Below are positions 15,995 through 25,076 of a stretch of DNA of 36,525 nucleotides, one piece after another (position 1 is the first letter of the stretch; each line of letters starts with the position of its first letter). The DNA is from an uncultured Bacilli bacterium. Its GTDB lineage: Bacteria; Bacillota_I; Bacilli_A; RF39; UBA660. The position numbers and the translations under genes are program-made. The stretch lies in NCBI GenBank assembly GCA_947631155.1, contig CANRKG010000014.1, forward strand, positions 1 through 36,525, in the 5' to 3' direction. A model generated the notes under the pieces. The model had not been told where the DNA came from. It did not search any database and saw only the letters and a list, made by a program, of their open reading frames with translations.

Positions 15995-17119
15995 ATGAAA
16001 ACAACTATATATGTTAAATTATTTTTTCTTATTATTTTTGTATTTTTTGCCTATTATATATATAATGTAGTCAATAATTTTACTAATAGTAATTATGATA
16101 TAAAGGGTAAAGATAACATTTTATTCTATAATAATTTAGTAAAAGGCTATACTAATATTAATTCTATTGTTAATCATAAATTTTCAATATTAAAAACTTC
16201 TGATAATAAAAAAATACAATTGTATCAAAGTAGTAATACAAAAAACATCATTGAATTAGAAGATGTTTATACTGGTTTAGAAGGTTATGAGACTTCGAAT
16301 ATTATATCTTTTGCTACGTACATTAAGGATTTAGGAATTGATTTTATTTATATGGAACCTCCATTAAAAGAATATTTTTATAAAGATATTTTAGCTAAGT
16401 ATAACTATAATATATATAATAATAATTATATAAATATGCTATCGGAATTTAAAAATAATAATATAGATTATTTAGATACTTATAAATTACTTGAAACTAG
16501 TAAAATTAATCGTAATGATTTATATTACCATAGTGATCATCATCCTAGATTAGAAACATCTTATTATATAACAAAAAAATTAGTAAAAAAATTAAATCGT
16601 GATTTTAATTATCAATTGGATACCGAACTACTCGCAAATGATAAATTTCATAAAAAAAACTTATCACATTCGCAAAATGGTTATTATACTAGATTATTAC
16701 AATTAAATTCTAAATTTTATGATGATTTTTCTTATTTATTGCCAAACTATAACACATCATATAAAGTATGCAATAATGATTGTGTTGTCGGAAATATGCA
16801 ATCAGTTATATATGAAAATATGCAGTTAATCGATAATGATCATTACCTTAGAATACCAGGTGGAACAGATGCAATGGTTAAGTATATTAATAATAATGCT
16901 CCTAATGATAAAAAAATAGTAATGATTGCCAATTCTTTCGTGAAAGGAATAATTCCTTTATTATCTTTAACTGTTAAAGAAATAGATGTCATTGATGTTA
17001 GAGTCGGTGTTGGTAATTTTAATGATGACTTAAAAAAGTATATTAAAGATAATAATCCTGATTTAGTTGTCTATTATACTAAATTATTTGGAGATGCAGA
17101 ATATAATCGATTATTGTAA
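15995..17119 (+). CDS. DHHW/SGNH-like exported protein (DltD/AlgX analogue)
   Basis: 374 residues. One N-terminal membrane helix (about 8-27) is followed by an extracytoplasmic domain. YYHSDHHPRLETSYY has Asp181-His182-His183, matching the DHHW signature of AlgX/AlgJ-like SGNH relatives. MIANSFVKGIIPLL (Ser314) lies where the nucleophile block (usually GDSF) is expected, here with Asn before Ser. DVIDVR with a late NPDLVVYYTK fits the last strands of that fold. MBOAT proteins of the alginate, PatA/PatB and dlt systems work with such an exported partner, so this is probably the acceptor-side transferase or binding protein. It is last in the cassette, with no terminator visible before ylbD. Confidence 0.75.
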   Translation: MKTTIYVKLFFLIIFVFFAYYIYNVVNNFTNSNYDIKGKDNILFYNNLVKGYTNINSIVNHKFSILKTSDNKKIQLYQSSNTKNIIELEDVYTGLEGYETSNIISFATYIKDLGIDFIYMEPPLKEYFYKDILAKYNYNIYNNNYINMLSEFKNNNIDYLDTYKLLETSKINRNDLYYHSDHHPRLETSYYITKKLVKKLNRDFNYQLDTELLANDKFHKKNLSHSQNGYYTRLLQLNSKFYDDFSYLLPNYNTSYKVCNNDCVVGNMQSVIYENMQLIDNDHYLRIPGGTDAMVKYINNNAPNDKKIVMIANSFVKGIIPLLSLTVKEIDVIDVRVGVGNFNDDLKKYIKDNNPDLVVYYTKLFGDAEYNRLL

Positions 17120-17169
17120 ATATAAGTATTTTAGTTAAAATAAAGACATATATATTAATAGGTGGTTAT

Positions 17170-17526
17170 ATGTCTAAAGAATTATTTAAGAAATTTGTTA
17201 GAAAATATCCAGAACTTGGAAATAGTGTAATGGATGATAAGACTAGTTGGCAAAAGCTATATGAATTATATGAAATGTATGGAGAAGAAAGTAATATCTG
17301 GGATAAGTATATTGTTAAAAATCCAGTGGCTGTAACTTCAAAAAGTGGAGAGTCTTCGATAGGAGAACTTATTAATATGATAAAAAACGTAGATTTAGAA
17401 TCTGTTCAAAAAGGCGTTACTAACCTCCAAAAAACAATTGGATTGCTTCAAGATATAGGAATTGGTTCTAAAAGTAAAACACAAAATTATGAACCAAGAC
17501 CAATGTATCGTTATTTCGATGATTAA
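17170..17526 (+). CDS. ylbD: YlbD-family protein
   Basis: 118 residues. The N-terminal KKFVRKYPELGNSV, TSWQKLYELYEMYGEE and the IWDKY block match the YlbD family, named after a Bacillus spore-coat-associated protein. The C-terminal part, a helix with repeated glutamines and leucines, is also family-like. The gene order ylbD-ylbE-ylbF-rsmD repeats that of Bacillus subtilis except that ylbG is absent, which supports the call. The ribosome site AGGTGG lies upstream, and the stop overlaps the ylbE start by one base (TAATG). The function in a probably non-sporulating organism is unknown. Confidence 0.8.
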   Translation: MSKELFKKFVRKYPELGNSVMDDKTSWQKLYELYEMYGEESNIWDKYIVKNPVAVTSKSGESSIGELINMIKNVDLESVQKGVTNLQKTIGLLQDIGIGSKSKTQNYEPRPMYRYFDD

Positions 17527-17747
17527 TGGATATTAAAACGCAGTTAATTGTAAGAAGTAATCCAAATATTTATAGATATTTACGTGAAAACTCCTATTGG
17601 TATAAATTCTTAAATAGAAATCCTAATAGTATTAAAGAATTAGAAATAGAAATGAAACAAAAATATAAATTAACTACAGAAAATAAATTAGAAAAATTAA
17701 ATAATAGTATGGGCTTAATTAGAAGTTTTATGGATATATTAAAATAG
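17526..17747 (+). CDS. ylbE: YlbE-like protein
   Basis: 73 residues. RSNPNIYRYLRENSYWYKFL and RNPNSIKELEIEMKQKY match the short YlbE family (NPxxxRFIRxNPxWYRxLxRNP). The C-terminal helix KLEKLNNSMGLIRSFMDILK also agrees. It is translationally coupled to ylbD through TAATG. Its stop codon is the first part of a terminator hairpin. No biochemical role is known to me. Confidence 0.82.
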   Translation: MDIKTQLIVRSNPNIYRYLRENSYWYKFLNRNPNSIKELEIEMKQKYKLTTENKLEKLNNSMGLIRSFMDILK

Positions 17748-17769
17748 AAATGATTTCATTTCTTTTTTT
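17747..17769 (+). terminator. Small terminator overlapping the ylbE stop codon
   Basis: GAAATG / CATTTC stem with a 4-nt ATTT loop, followed by seven T. The stem begins at the last base of the ylbE TAG. It should separate ylbDE from ylbF-rsmD. Confidence 0.65.
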
Positions 17770-17806
17770 ATTTAATTATGATAAACTAAAATAGTTAGGT
17801 GATACT

Positions 17807-18100
17807 ATGTTAGAATTATTAGAAAAAATTGAATCTTTAAAAAATTCATTAGATAAATTAGAATTATTTAATAAATTAGAATTAATAAAAAAAGAAATTT
17901 ATAGTAATCAGGAATTAGTAGAAAAAATAAAAAAATATAATGAAGTACCAAATAATAATTTAAGATTAGAAATATATCAATATAATGAAATCAAAAAATA
18001 TAAAAAAATTGAAAACGAAATCAATCTAATGATATTACAAATTAATCAAAAATTAGGTGTTTTAACTAATCAAAGGAGTTGTCATCATGAAAATAATTAG
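17807..18100 (+). CDS. ylbF: YlbF/YmcA-family protein (short)
   Basis: 97 residues, all-helical and highly charged: an N-terminal helix, SNQELVEKIKKYNEV, then a second long helix ending in LMILQINQKLGVL. The helical hairpin, size and position between ylbE and rsmD fit the Com_YlbF family. In Bacillus, YlbF with YmcA and YaaT forms the Y-complex that guides RNase Y mRNA maturation. It is shorter than Bacillus YlbF (about 149 aa) and lacks that protein's cysteine cluster, ending SCHHENN with one Cys. The last 14 bases overlap the rsmD start. Sequence match is weak, so the name rests largely on gene order. Confidence 0.65.
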   Translation: MLELLEKIESLKNSLDKLELFNKLELIKKEIYSNQELVEKIKKYNEVPNNNLRLEIYQYNEIKKYKKIENEINLMILQINQKLGVLTNQRSCHHENN

Positions 18101-18629
18101 TGGAACTTTAAAGGGACGAAAAATAGAAGGACATTTATTAAAAGATACTAGACCAACCATGGATAGAGTAAAAGAAAGCATTTTTGCGATGATTCAAGAC
18201 TATATTACAGATAGTCTTTGCCTAGATTTATTTTCTGGTAGTGGAAATTTAGGTATAGAAGCCATTAGTCAGGGTGCTAGGTTTGTATATTTTAATGATA
18301 TAGATAAAGGCGCAATTAGGATTATTGAAAAGAATCTAGCCAATCTGGACATTTTTAAGAAGTCTAAAGTATTGAATTTGGATTATCATAAATGTTTAAA
18401 ATATTTAGAAGGTAAAGAATTTAATTTAATATTTTTAGATCCTCCTTATGCTAGTGATAATATAAAAAATAGTATTGAATTAATAGATAAATATAAATTA
18501 ATCAAAGAAAATGGCTTAATTATATGTGAAAGTAGTAGTCTAGATAAAATAGTTTATAGTAATGATTATGAAAAAATAAAAGAAAAAAAATATGGAGATA
18601 AATGGGTAGTAATATTAAGAAAAATATGA
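18087..18629 (+). CDS. rsmD: 16S rRNA (guanine966-N2)-methyltransferase
   Basis: 180 residues. The N-terminal MKIISGTLKGRKI and TRPTMDRVKESIFAM are the usual RsmD opening. The S-adenosylmethionine site is LDLFSGSGNLGIEAISQGA, and the catalytic motif IV is DPPY (118-121). It methylates G966 of 16S rRNA in the assembling 30S subunit. The start is set by AAAGGAG about 9 nt upstream, inside the end of ylbF. A direct repeat, TAATATTAAGAAAA at about 18610 and 18630, spans its stop codon. Confidence 0.92.
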   Translation: MKIISGTLKGRKIEGHLLKDTRPTMDRVKESIFAMIQDYITDSLCLDLFSGSGNLGIEAISQGARFVYFNDIDKGAIRIIEKNLANLDIFKKSKVLNLDYHKCLKYLEGKEFNLIFLDPPYASDNIKNSIELIDKYKLIKENGLIICESSSLDKIVYSNDYEKIKEKKYGDKWVVILRKI

Positions 18630-18658
18630 TAATATTAAGAAAATAGGGTCGTGATAGT

Positions 18659-19654
18659 GTGAAAAAAATAAATAATAGAGGCTTTGCTATATCTACCATG
18701 TTATATGGCCTATTAATTATTATGGTATTAATGATGGCATTACTTATGAATACTTTAGCCTTTACTAGAAATAACAGTAAAAAATTTGTTAATGAAGTTG
18801 TTGATGAATTACAAAAACGACAATTAGATATGAAATTAAAAGAAATAACCTTATATGGTGATGAAAATAAAAAATTATCAAAAGTTTATACTAAAACCGA
18901 TGAGAGTTATTGGGTTATAGTAGAATCTACGGGATATAAAGGAGGTATTAAAAAGAAATCAAATATATCAGGAAATACCGTAGTAGGTACTTTAACAACA
19001 ACAGCCGGTTTAAACCCAAATAATTCCAATCTAACATATGACGCTATTACAGCTAGTAATCCTGGTAATTCTAATACTATTTTTAGAATAAAGGTAGATA
19101 GCCCAAAGAATATAGCAATTGCCAAATTAACAATTACAATCAATGCAGGCGTGTTTGAGGCTTTTAATGATAATAGTATTACCAATAAAGAAATAAAAAT
19201 AGATGTAGGAGAAATAAGTGAAGATAAATTTAATGTCGTCCCATCTGTTAAAGGTTTGAATCAAGGTGGTTCAACATTTGAACTAACATTAAAACTTGAA
19301 AGAGAGTCTACACTACCTATAAAACCCAGTATACTTGATTATTTATCTGAAAATGCTTGGTGCAGTTGGAACAATGGGTTAGAGTCAAAAAATATTATTG
19401 ATAAAAATGTTCAAGATAATCAATTTCTTAGAAATGATTTACTAGTCTTTCTTACACATCCTATAAATCGATATACGTACACATATACTGTAGCACGTGC
19501 TGGAATTAAATGCACATTACCAGAAACTGAAGGTTTTTCAAAACAAGAAATAGATACAGGTTGGGAATTTTGTAATGCAGGTAAAACTAATGGTACTAAA
19601 ATTGACAAATGTTGTAGCTGGTGGATGCAAAAAATAGATCCAACATGCAGTTAA
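18659..19654 (+). CDS. Pilin-like surface protein with Cys-rich C-terminus
   Basis: 331 residues. The N-terminus KKINNRGFAIS followed by a long hydrophobic helix resembles a type IV prepilin leader (RG/F cleavage site) but has Thr, not Glu, at position +5. The start must be GTG 18659: an in-frame TAG lies at 18644, and a weak AGGG site is about 10 nt upstream. The middle has a beta-rich domain with small repeats (VGTLTTTAGLNPNNSNLTYD, IRIKVDSP-like strands). The last 90 residues hold seven cysteines (CSW, KCTLP, FCNAG, KCCSWW, TCS), suggesting a disulfide-bonded tip. No LPXTG motif is present. It is probably a membrane-held exported protein; assembly into a pilus is a guess. Stop is TAA, with the hrcA control region directly behind. 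Confidence 0.72.
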   Translation: MKKINNRGFAISTMLYGLLIIMVLMMALLMNTLAFTRNNSKKFVNEVVDELQKRQLDMKLKEITLYGDENKKLSKVYTKTDESYWVIVESTGYKGGIKKKSNISGNTVVGTLTTTAGLNPNNSNLTYDAITASNPGNSNTIFRIKVDSPKNIAIAKLTITINAGVFEAFNDNSITNKEIKIDVGEISEDKFNVVPSVKGLNQGGSTFELTLKLERESTLPIKPSILDYLSENAWCSWNNGLESKNIIDKNVQDNQFLRNDLLVFLTHPINRYTYTYTVARAGIKCTLPETEGFSKQEIDTGWEFCNAGKTNGTKIDKCCSWWMQKIDPTCS

Positions 19655-19661
19655 AATATAT

Positions 19662-19696
19662 AAAATTAGCAATTGTACTTGACAATTGCTAATTTT
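19662..19696 (+). terminator. Long hairpin between the pilin-like gene and hrcA
   Basis: Perfect 15-bp stem 19662-19676 / 19682-19696 with a 5-nt loop. The right arm ends in TTTT, with no further T-tract. It may act as a weak bidirectional terminator. Its loop and right arm contain the hrcA -35 box. Confidence 0.6.
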
Positions 19697-19707
19697 AGTC
19701 ATATACT
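19679..19707 (+). promoter_or_regulatory. Sigma-A promoter of the hrcA operon
   Basis: TTGACA (19679-19684), a 17-nt spacer, then TATACT (19702-19707). Near-ideal spacing and consensus. Start of transcription is expected around 19714, inside the CIRCE element. Confidence 0.88.
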
Positions 19708-19711
19708 TTTA

Positions 19712-19738
19712 TTAGCACTCGTAAAATTATAGTGCTAG
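19712..19738 (+). promoter_or_regulatory. CIRCE operator (HrcA binding site)
   Basis: TTAGCACTC, a 9-nt spacer, then TAGTGCTAG. The left arm is perfect; the right arm matches the consensus GAGTGCTAA at 7 of 9. It covers the expected transcription start, 11 nt before the hrcA ATG, so HrcA should repress its own operon. Confidence 0.9.
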
Positions 19739-19749
19739 GAGGTTTGTAA

Positions 19750-20748
19750 ATGTTAACTAAAAGACAAGAAAGTATTCTAAAGTTAATAGTTGAACATTAT
19801 ATTAAACTAGCAAAACCTATTAGTTCTAATTTAATTTGTAAAAAATTAAAATGTTCTAGTGCAACAGTTAGAAATGAAATGGCATTTTTGGAAAGTATTA
19901 ATCTCTTAGAAAAAACCCATACATCATCTGGTCGTATTCCAAGTGAAGAGGGTTATCGTTATTATGTTGATCATCTAATGGAATTAAAAAAGATGAATGC
20001 CGAAGATATGCTAAAGTTACAAATGATTTTTAGAAATCAACAATTACCTTTAGCAGATTGTATTACTAGAAGTTTACAAATTATTTCTGATATGACAAGT
20101 TATGCTACGATGGTATTAGGTTCTAATTCTCATGAAAATTTGTTGAAACAAATAGAAGCAGTTCCTATTAACGATAATAGTATAATCGTTATAGTAATAA
20201 CTGATAGAGGTCATGTTGAACATAAAGAAATGAAATTAGAAGACATTTCTTTAGACGACATCAAAAAGACTGTTGGATTAATTAATAATTTAATTGCTGG
20301 AACACCTATTGATGAAGTTAGTGCTAAACTAGAATATGAAGTGAAACCAATTATCGCTAGATATGTAGTTCAACACGAACAATTATATAATGCCTTTTAC
20401 AACGTATTTTCTGATTTTTCGACTAAAAATAGTGATATAAATATTGTTGGTCGTACAAAATTCTTAGAACAACCTGAATTTAGTAATGTTGAAAAGATTA
20501 AAAATATTTTCAATAAATTAGATGATAAAGAAGTATTACGTGAAATAAAGGAAGAAGATGATAATAACATTAGTATATTCATTGGTAGTGAAAATAATAT
20601 TGATGAAGATGTGACAGTAATTAAAACAAAATTTACAACTGGAAAAGAAGAAGGAACTTTAGCTATTGTTGGTCCTAAGAGAATGGATTATGAACGTGTA
20701 GTTTCGCTTTTAGAATTTGTAAAAGATAACATTGAAAAAGACTATTAA
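19750..20748 (+). CDS. hrcA: Heat-inducible transcription repressor HrcA
   Basis: 332 residues. The N-terminal winged helix-turn-helix has LTKRQESILKLIVEHYIKLAKPISS, CSSATVRNEMAFLE and THTSSGRIPSEEGYRYYVD, all diagnostic for HrcA. The GAF-like and dimerisation parts follow (TDRGHVEHKEM, FLEQPEF, FIGSENN, AIVGPKRMDY). It represses class I heat-shock genes by binding the CIRCE element just upstream, with GroE as its usual cofactor. AGGAGG ends a few bases before the ATG, within the operator region. The gene opens hrcA-grpE-dnaK-pepF-dnaJ. Confidence 0.95.
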   Translation: MLTKRQESILKLIVEHYIKLAKPISSNLICKKLKCSSATVRNEMAFLESINLLEKTHTSSGRIPSEEGYRYYVDHLMELKKMNAEDMLKLQMIFRNQQLPLADCITRSLQIISDMTSYATMVLGSNSHENLLKQIEAVPINDNSIIVIVITDRGHVEHKEMKLEDISLDDIKKTVGLINNLIAGTPIDEVSAKLEYEVKPIIARYVVQHEQLYNAFYNVFSDFSTKNSDINIVGRTKFLEQPEFSNVEKIKNIFNKLDDKEVLREIKEEDDNNISIFIGSENNIDEDVTVIKTKFTTGKEEGTLAIVGPKRMDYERVVSLLEFVKDNIEKDY

Positions 20749-20762
20749 GAAGAGGTGAAAAA

Positions 20763-21350
20763 ATGACAGATGAGGTTAAGGAACAAGTAAAGAAAGAAAA
20801 AGCCCCTGTAAATAATAAAGAAAAGAAGAAGGATGTTAAAGCTAATCCTTCAAATAAAGATAAAGGGGAAATAAAACAGCTGAAAGAAGAAAATTTAGCT
20901 TTAAAAAAACAATGTGAAGAATTAGTTGAAAAAGTAAAATTAGCTCAGGCTGAATTAATTAATTATCGTAAACGTAAAGATGACGAAATTAGTGCTTTTA
21001 AAAAGTATTGTAATCAGGATATTATTACAGATTTAATACCTGTTATTGATAATTTTGAAAGAGCTATTAAATTAGATGATAATGATTTAACAGATGAGTT
21101 ATCAAAATTTTTAACAGGTTTTAAAATGATGTATGCATCATTAATGGAAGTATTAAAAAAATATGGTGTTACTGAAATATCACGTCAAGGTGAACCTTTT
21201 GATTCTAATTTAGAGGAAGCATTAATGACTGATAATTTAGATAATTATGAAGATGATGTAGTTACTGAAGTACTATTAAAAGGCTATAAATTAATTGATA
21301 GGGTTATAAGACCTGCCTCAGTTAAAATTAATAAACAAACAATAATATAA
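20763..21350 (+). CDS. grpE: DnaK nucleotide exchange factor GrpE
   Basis: 195 residues. The first 40 residues are Lys/Glu-rich and disordered. A long coiled coil follows (KQLKEENLALKKQCEELVEKVKLAQAE). The head has NYRKRKDDEISAF, PVIDNFERAI, LTGFKMMYASLMEVLKKYGV and VTEVLLKGYKLIDRVIRPASVKI, all GrpE landmarks. It promotes ADP release from DnaK. The spacing is 14 nt after hrcA (AAGAGGTG site) and 15 nt before dnaK. The usual P in the FDPxxHEA block is replaced (FDSNLEEAL), a small oddity. Confidence 0.94.
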   Translation: MTDEVKEQVKKEKAPVNNKEKKKDVKANPSNKDKGEIKQLKEENLALKKQCEELVEKVKLAQAELINYRKRKDDEISAFKKYCNQDIITDLIPVIDNFERAIKLDDNDLTDELSKFLTGFKMMYASLMEVLKKYGVTEISRQGEPFDSNLEEALMTDNLDNYEDDVVTEVLLKGYKLIDRVIRPASVKINKQTII

Positions 21351-21362
21351 AAGGAGAGATGA

Positions 21363-23207
<1,845 letters not shown>

Positions 23208-23213
23208 AGACTG

Positions 23214-23235
23214 AAGTTCTAGGAAACTAGAACTT
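23214..23235 (+). terminator. Stem-loop after dnaK (attenuator or processing site)
   Basis: AAGTTCTAG - GAAA - CTAGAACTT: 9-bp perfect stem with a GNRA tetraloop. No good T-tract follows (TGCTTTG), so it may lower read-through into pepF-dnaJ or stabilise the dnaK 3' end rather than fully terminate. Confidence 0.55.
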
Positions 23236-23261
23236 TGCTTTGTAAATAAAAAGGAGAATTT

Positions 23262-25064
23262 ATGCAAAAAATAACACAAAGATCAGAAGTTAGTAGTAAT
23301 GATAAATGGAATATTGAATTAATTTATAAAGATAAAGAAGAATTTGATAAAGATTTTAATAAAGTCACTCAAGAATTATTGAAATTAGAGAAATTATGTC
23401 CTGATTTTTCAAAAGACGCTTTAAAATTTAAAAACTTCTTTATGCAAGATGAAAAGGTATCGCGATTATTAAGTAAATTATCTATTTATACTAATTGTAA
23501 AAGTGATGAAGATAAAACTAACAGTCTTTATCAGGAATTAGTTGGTAAAGTTAATAATTTATGTACAGAGTATGAAGAAAAAACTAGTAATATAATTCCT
23601 CAAATTATTAAAATGGATAGTGATAAAGTTTATTCTTATATATCTGAATATCAGGAATTAGAACCTTATAAATATTTATTTAAACGTATTATGGCTAGAA
23701 AAAAACACACCTTAAGTGAGGAGGTTGAAAAAGCTTTAGCTTCTTATCAACCAGTCTTTGATGCCAGTAGTGATACTTATTCATATTTGACTAATGCTGA
23801 TTTACAACTAGGCACTATTACAAATGAAGATAATGAAGAAGTAGAATTATCAGAATCTAATTATTCTATATATATTAAATCTAATAATAGAGAAGTTAGA
23901 AAAGCTGCTTTTAAGAAATTATATAATGCTTATAAGGGTATTAATAATTCTCTTACTTCTACATATAGTACAACAGTTAATACAGATAGTATTACAGCTA
24001 GACTTAGAAATTACGATAGTTCTATTGCTATGTATTTAAAACCTAATGATATTCCAGTAGTTTTATATAATAATTTAATTAAGACTGTTAGAGCTAATTT
24101 ATCTAGTTTATATGATTATTATGCCTTAAAAAAAGATATTTTAAAATTAGATGAATATCATTTATATGACACTTATGTTCCTGTTTTAGAAAATGTTGAT
24201 AAAGATTATACTTTTGAAGAAGCTAAAGATATAGTTATAAAGGCTCTAAGTGTTTATGGTGAAGATTATATAAATGTATTAAAAACGGCATTTGCTGATG
24301 GTTGGATCGATAAATATCCAAATAAAGGTAAACGATCTGGTGCTTATTCAACTGGTAGTTATGATACTTTGCCATATGTTCTTTTAAACTATACTAATAA
24401 ATATGATGATGTCAGTACTCTATGCCATGAATTAGGACATTCTATGCATAGTTATTATACTAATAAAAATAATCCTTATATAACGGCAGATTATCCAATT
24501 TTCTTAGCAGAGATTGCGTCAACTACTAACGAATTACTACTTAGTCATTATATGTATGAAAATTCTACAAAAAAAGAAGAAAAACTTAGTATTTTAAATC
24601 AGAAATTAGATTTATTTAAAGCTACTATTTTTCGTCAAACTATGTTTGCTGAATTTGAACAAATAGTCCATGAATATGTTGATAATAAGAATATTTTAAC
24701 AGCGGATTATTTAAATGAAACATATTATAAACTAAACCAAGAATATTTTGGTGAGGGTGTAGTAGTTGATGATGATATTAAATATGAATGGTCAAGAGTA
24801 CCACATTTTTATACACCATTTTATGTTTATCAATATGCAACTAGTTTATCTATTGCCTGCTATGTAGCAAAAAATATAATAAATAATACTCCTGGATTTA
24901 AAGAAAATTATATTAAATTCTTATCTTCTGGGGGTAGAGATTATCCATTAGAAGTTTTGAAGATTATTGATATTGACTTAAATGATACAAAAGTCTTTGA
25001 AAGTGCAATAGATGAATTTAAAACTACTTTAGATCAATTTAAAAAAATGTATTATGAAAAGTAA
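23262..25064 (+). CDS. pepF: Oligoendopeptidase F (M3B metallopeptidase)
   Basis: 600 residues, the usual PepF length. The zinc site is HELGH (389-393) in STLCHELGHSMHS, with the third ligand probably Glu417 in FLAEIAST. N-terminal helical hairpins (DKWNIELIYKDKEEFDKDF) and C-terminal FRQTMFAEFEQ, YYKLNQEYFG and FYTPFYVYQYATS are typical of the family. It is a cytosolic enzyme cutting short peptides. The ribosome site AAAAGGAG precedes the start. It sits between dnaK and dnaJ, 12 nt before dnaJ, so it is likely part of the heat-shock message. Confidence 0.94.
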   Translation: MQKITQRSEVSSNDKWNIELIYKDKEEFDKDFNKVTQELLKLEKLCPDFSKDALKFKNFFMQDEKVSRLLSKLSIYTNCKSDEDKTNSLYQELVGKVNNLCTEYEEKTSNIIPQIIKMDSDKVYSYISEYQELEPYKYLFKRIMARKKHTLSEEVEKALASYQPVFDASSDTYSYLTNADLQLGTITNEDNEEVELSESNYSIYIKSNNREVRKAAFKKLYNAYKGINNSLTSTYSTTVNTDSITARLRNYDSSIAMYLKPNDIPVVLYNNLIKTVRANLSSLYDYYALKKDILKLDEYHLYDTYVPVLENVDKDYTFEEAKDIVIKALSVYGEDYINVLKTAFADGWIDKYPNKGKRSGAYSTGSYDTLPYVLLNYTNKYDDVSTLCHELGHSMHSYYTNKNNPYITADYPIFLAEIASTTNELLLSHYMYENSTKKEEKLSILNQKLDLFKATIFRQTMFAEFEQIVHEYVDNKNILTADYLNETYYKLNQEYFGEGVVVDDDIKYEWSRVPHFYTPFYVYQYATSLSIACYVAKNIINNTPGFKENYIKFLSSGGRDYPLEVLKIIDIDLNDTKVFESAIDEFKTTLDQFKKMYYEK

Positions 25065-25076
25065 GGAGGGATAAAA

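Noticed and set aside
12418-17119. Standard dltABCD operon
   Set aside because: Gene order, the extra PPTase, the AlgI-type MBOAT with Asn271 and ligase motifs unlike DltA do not fit; only the logic is shared.
18610-18644. Direct repeat TAATATTAAGAAAA across the rsmD stop
   Set aside because: Two short AT-rich copies, probably a small local duplication or chance; no function apparent.
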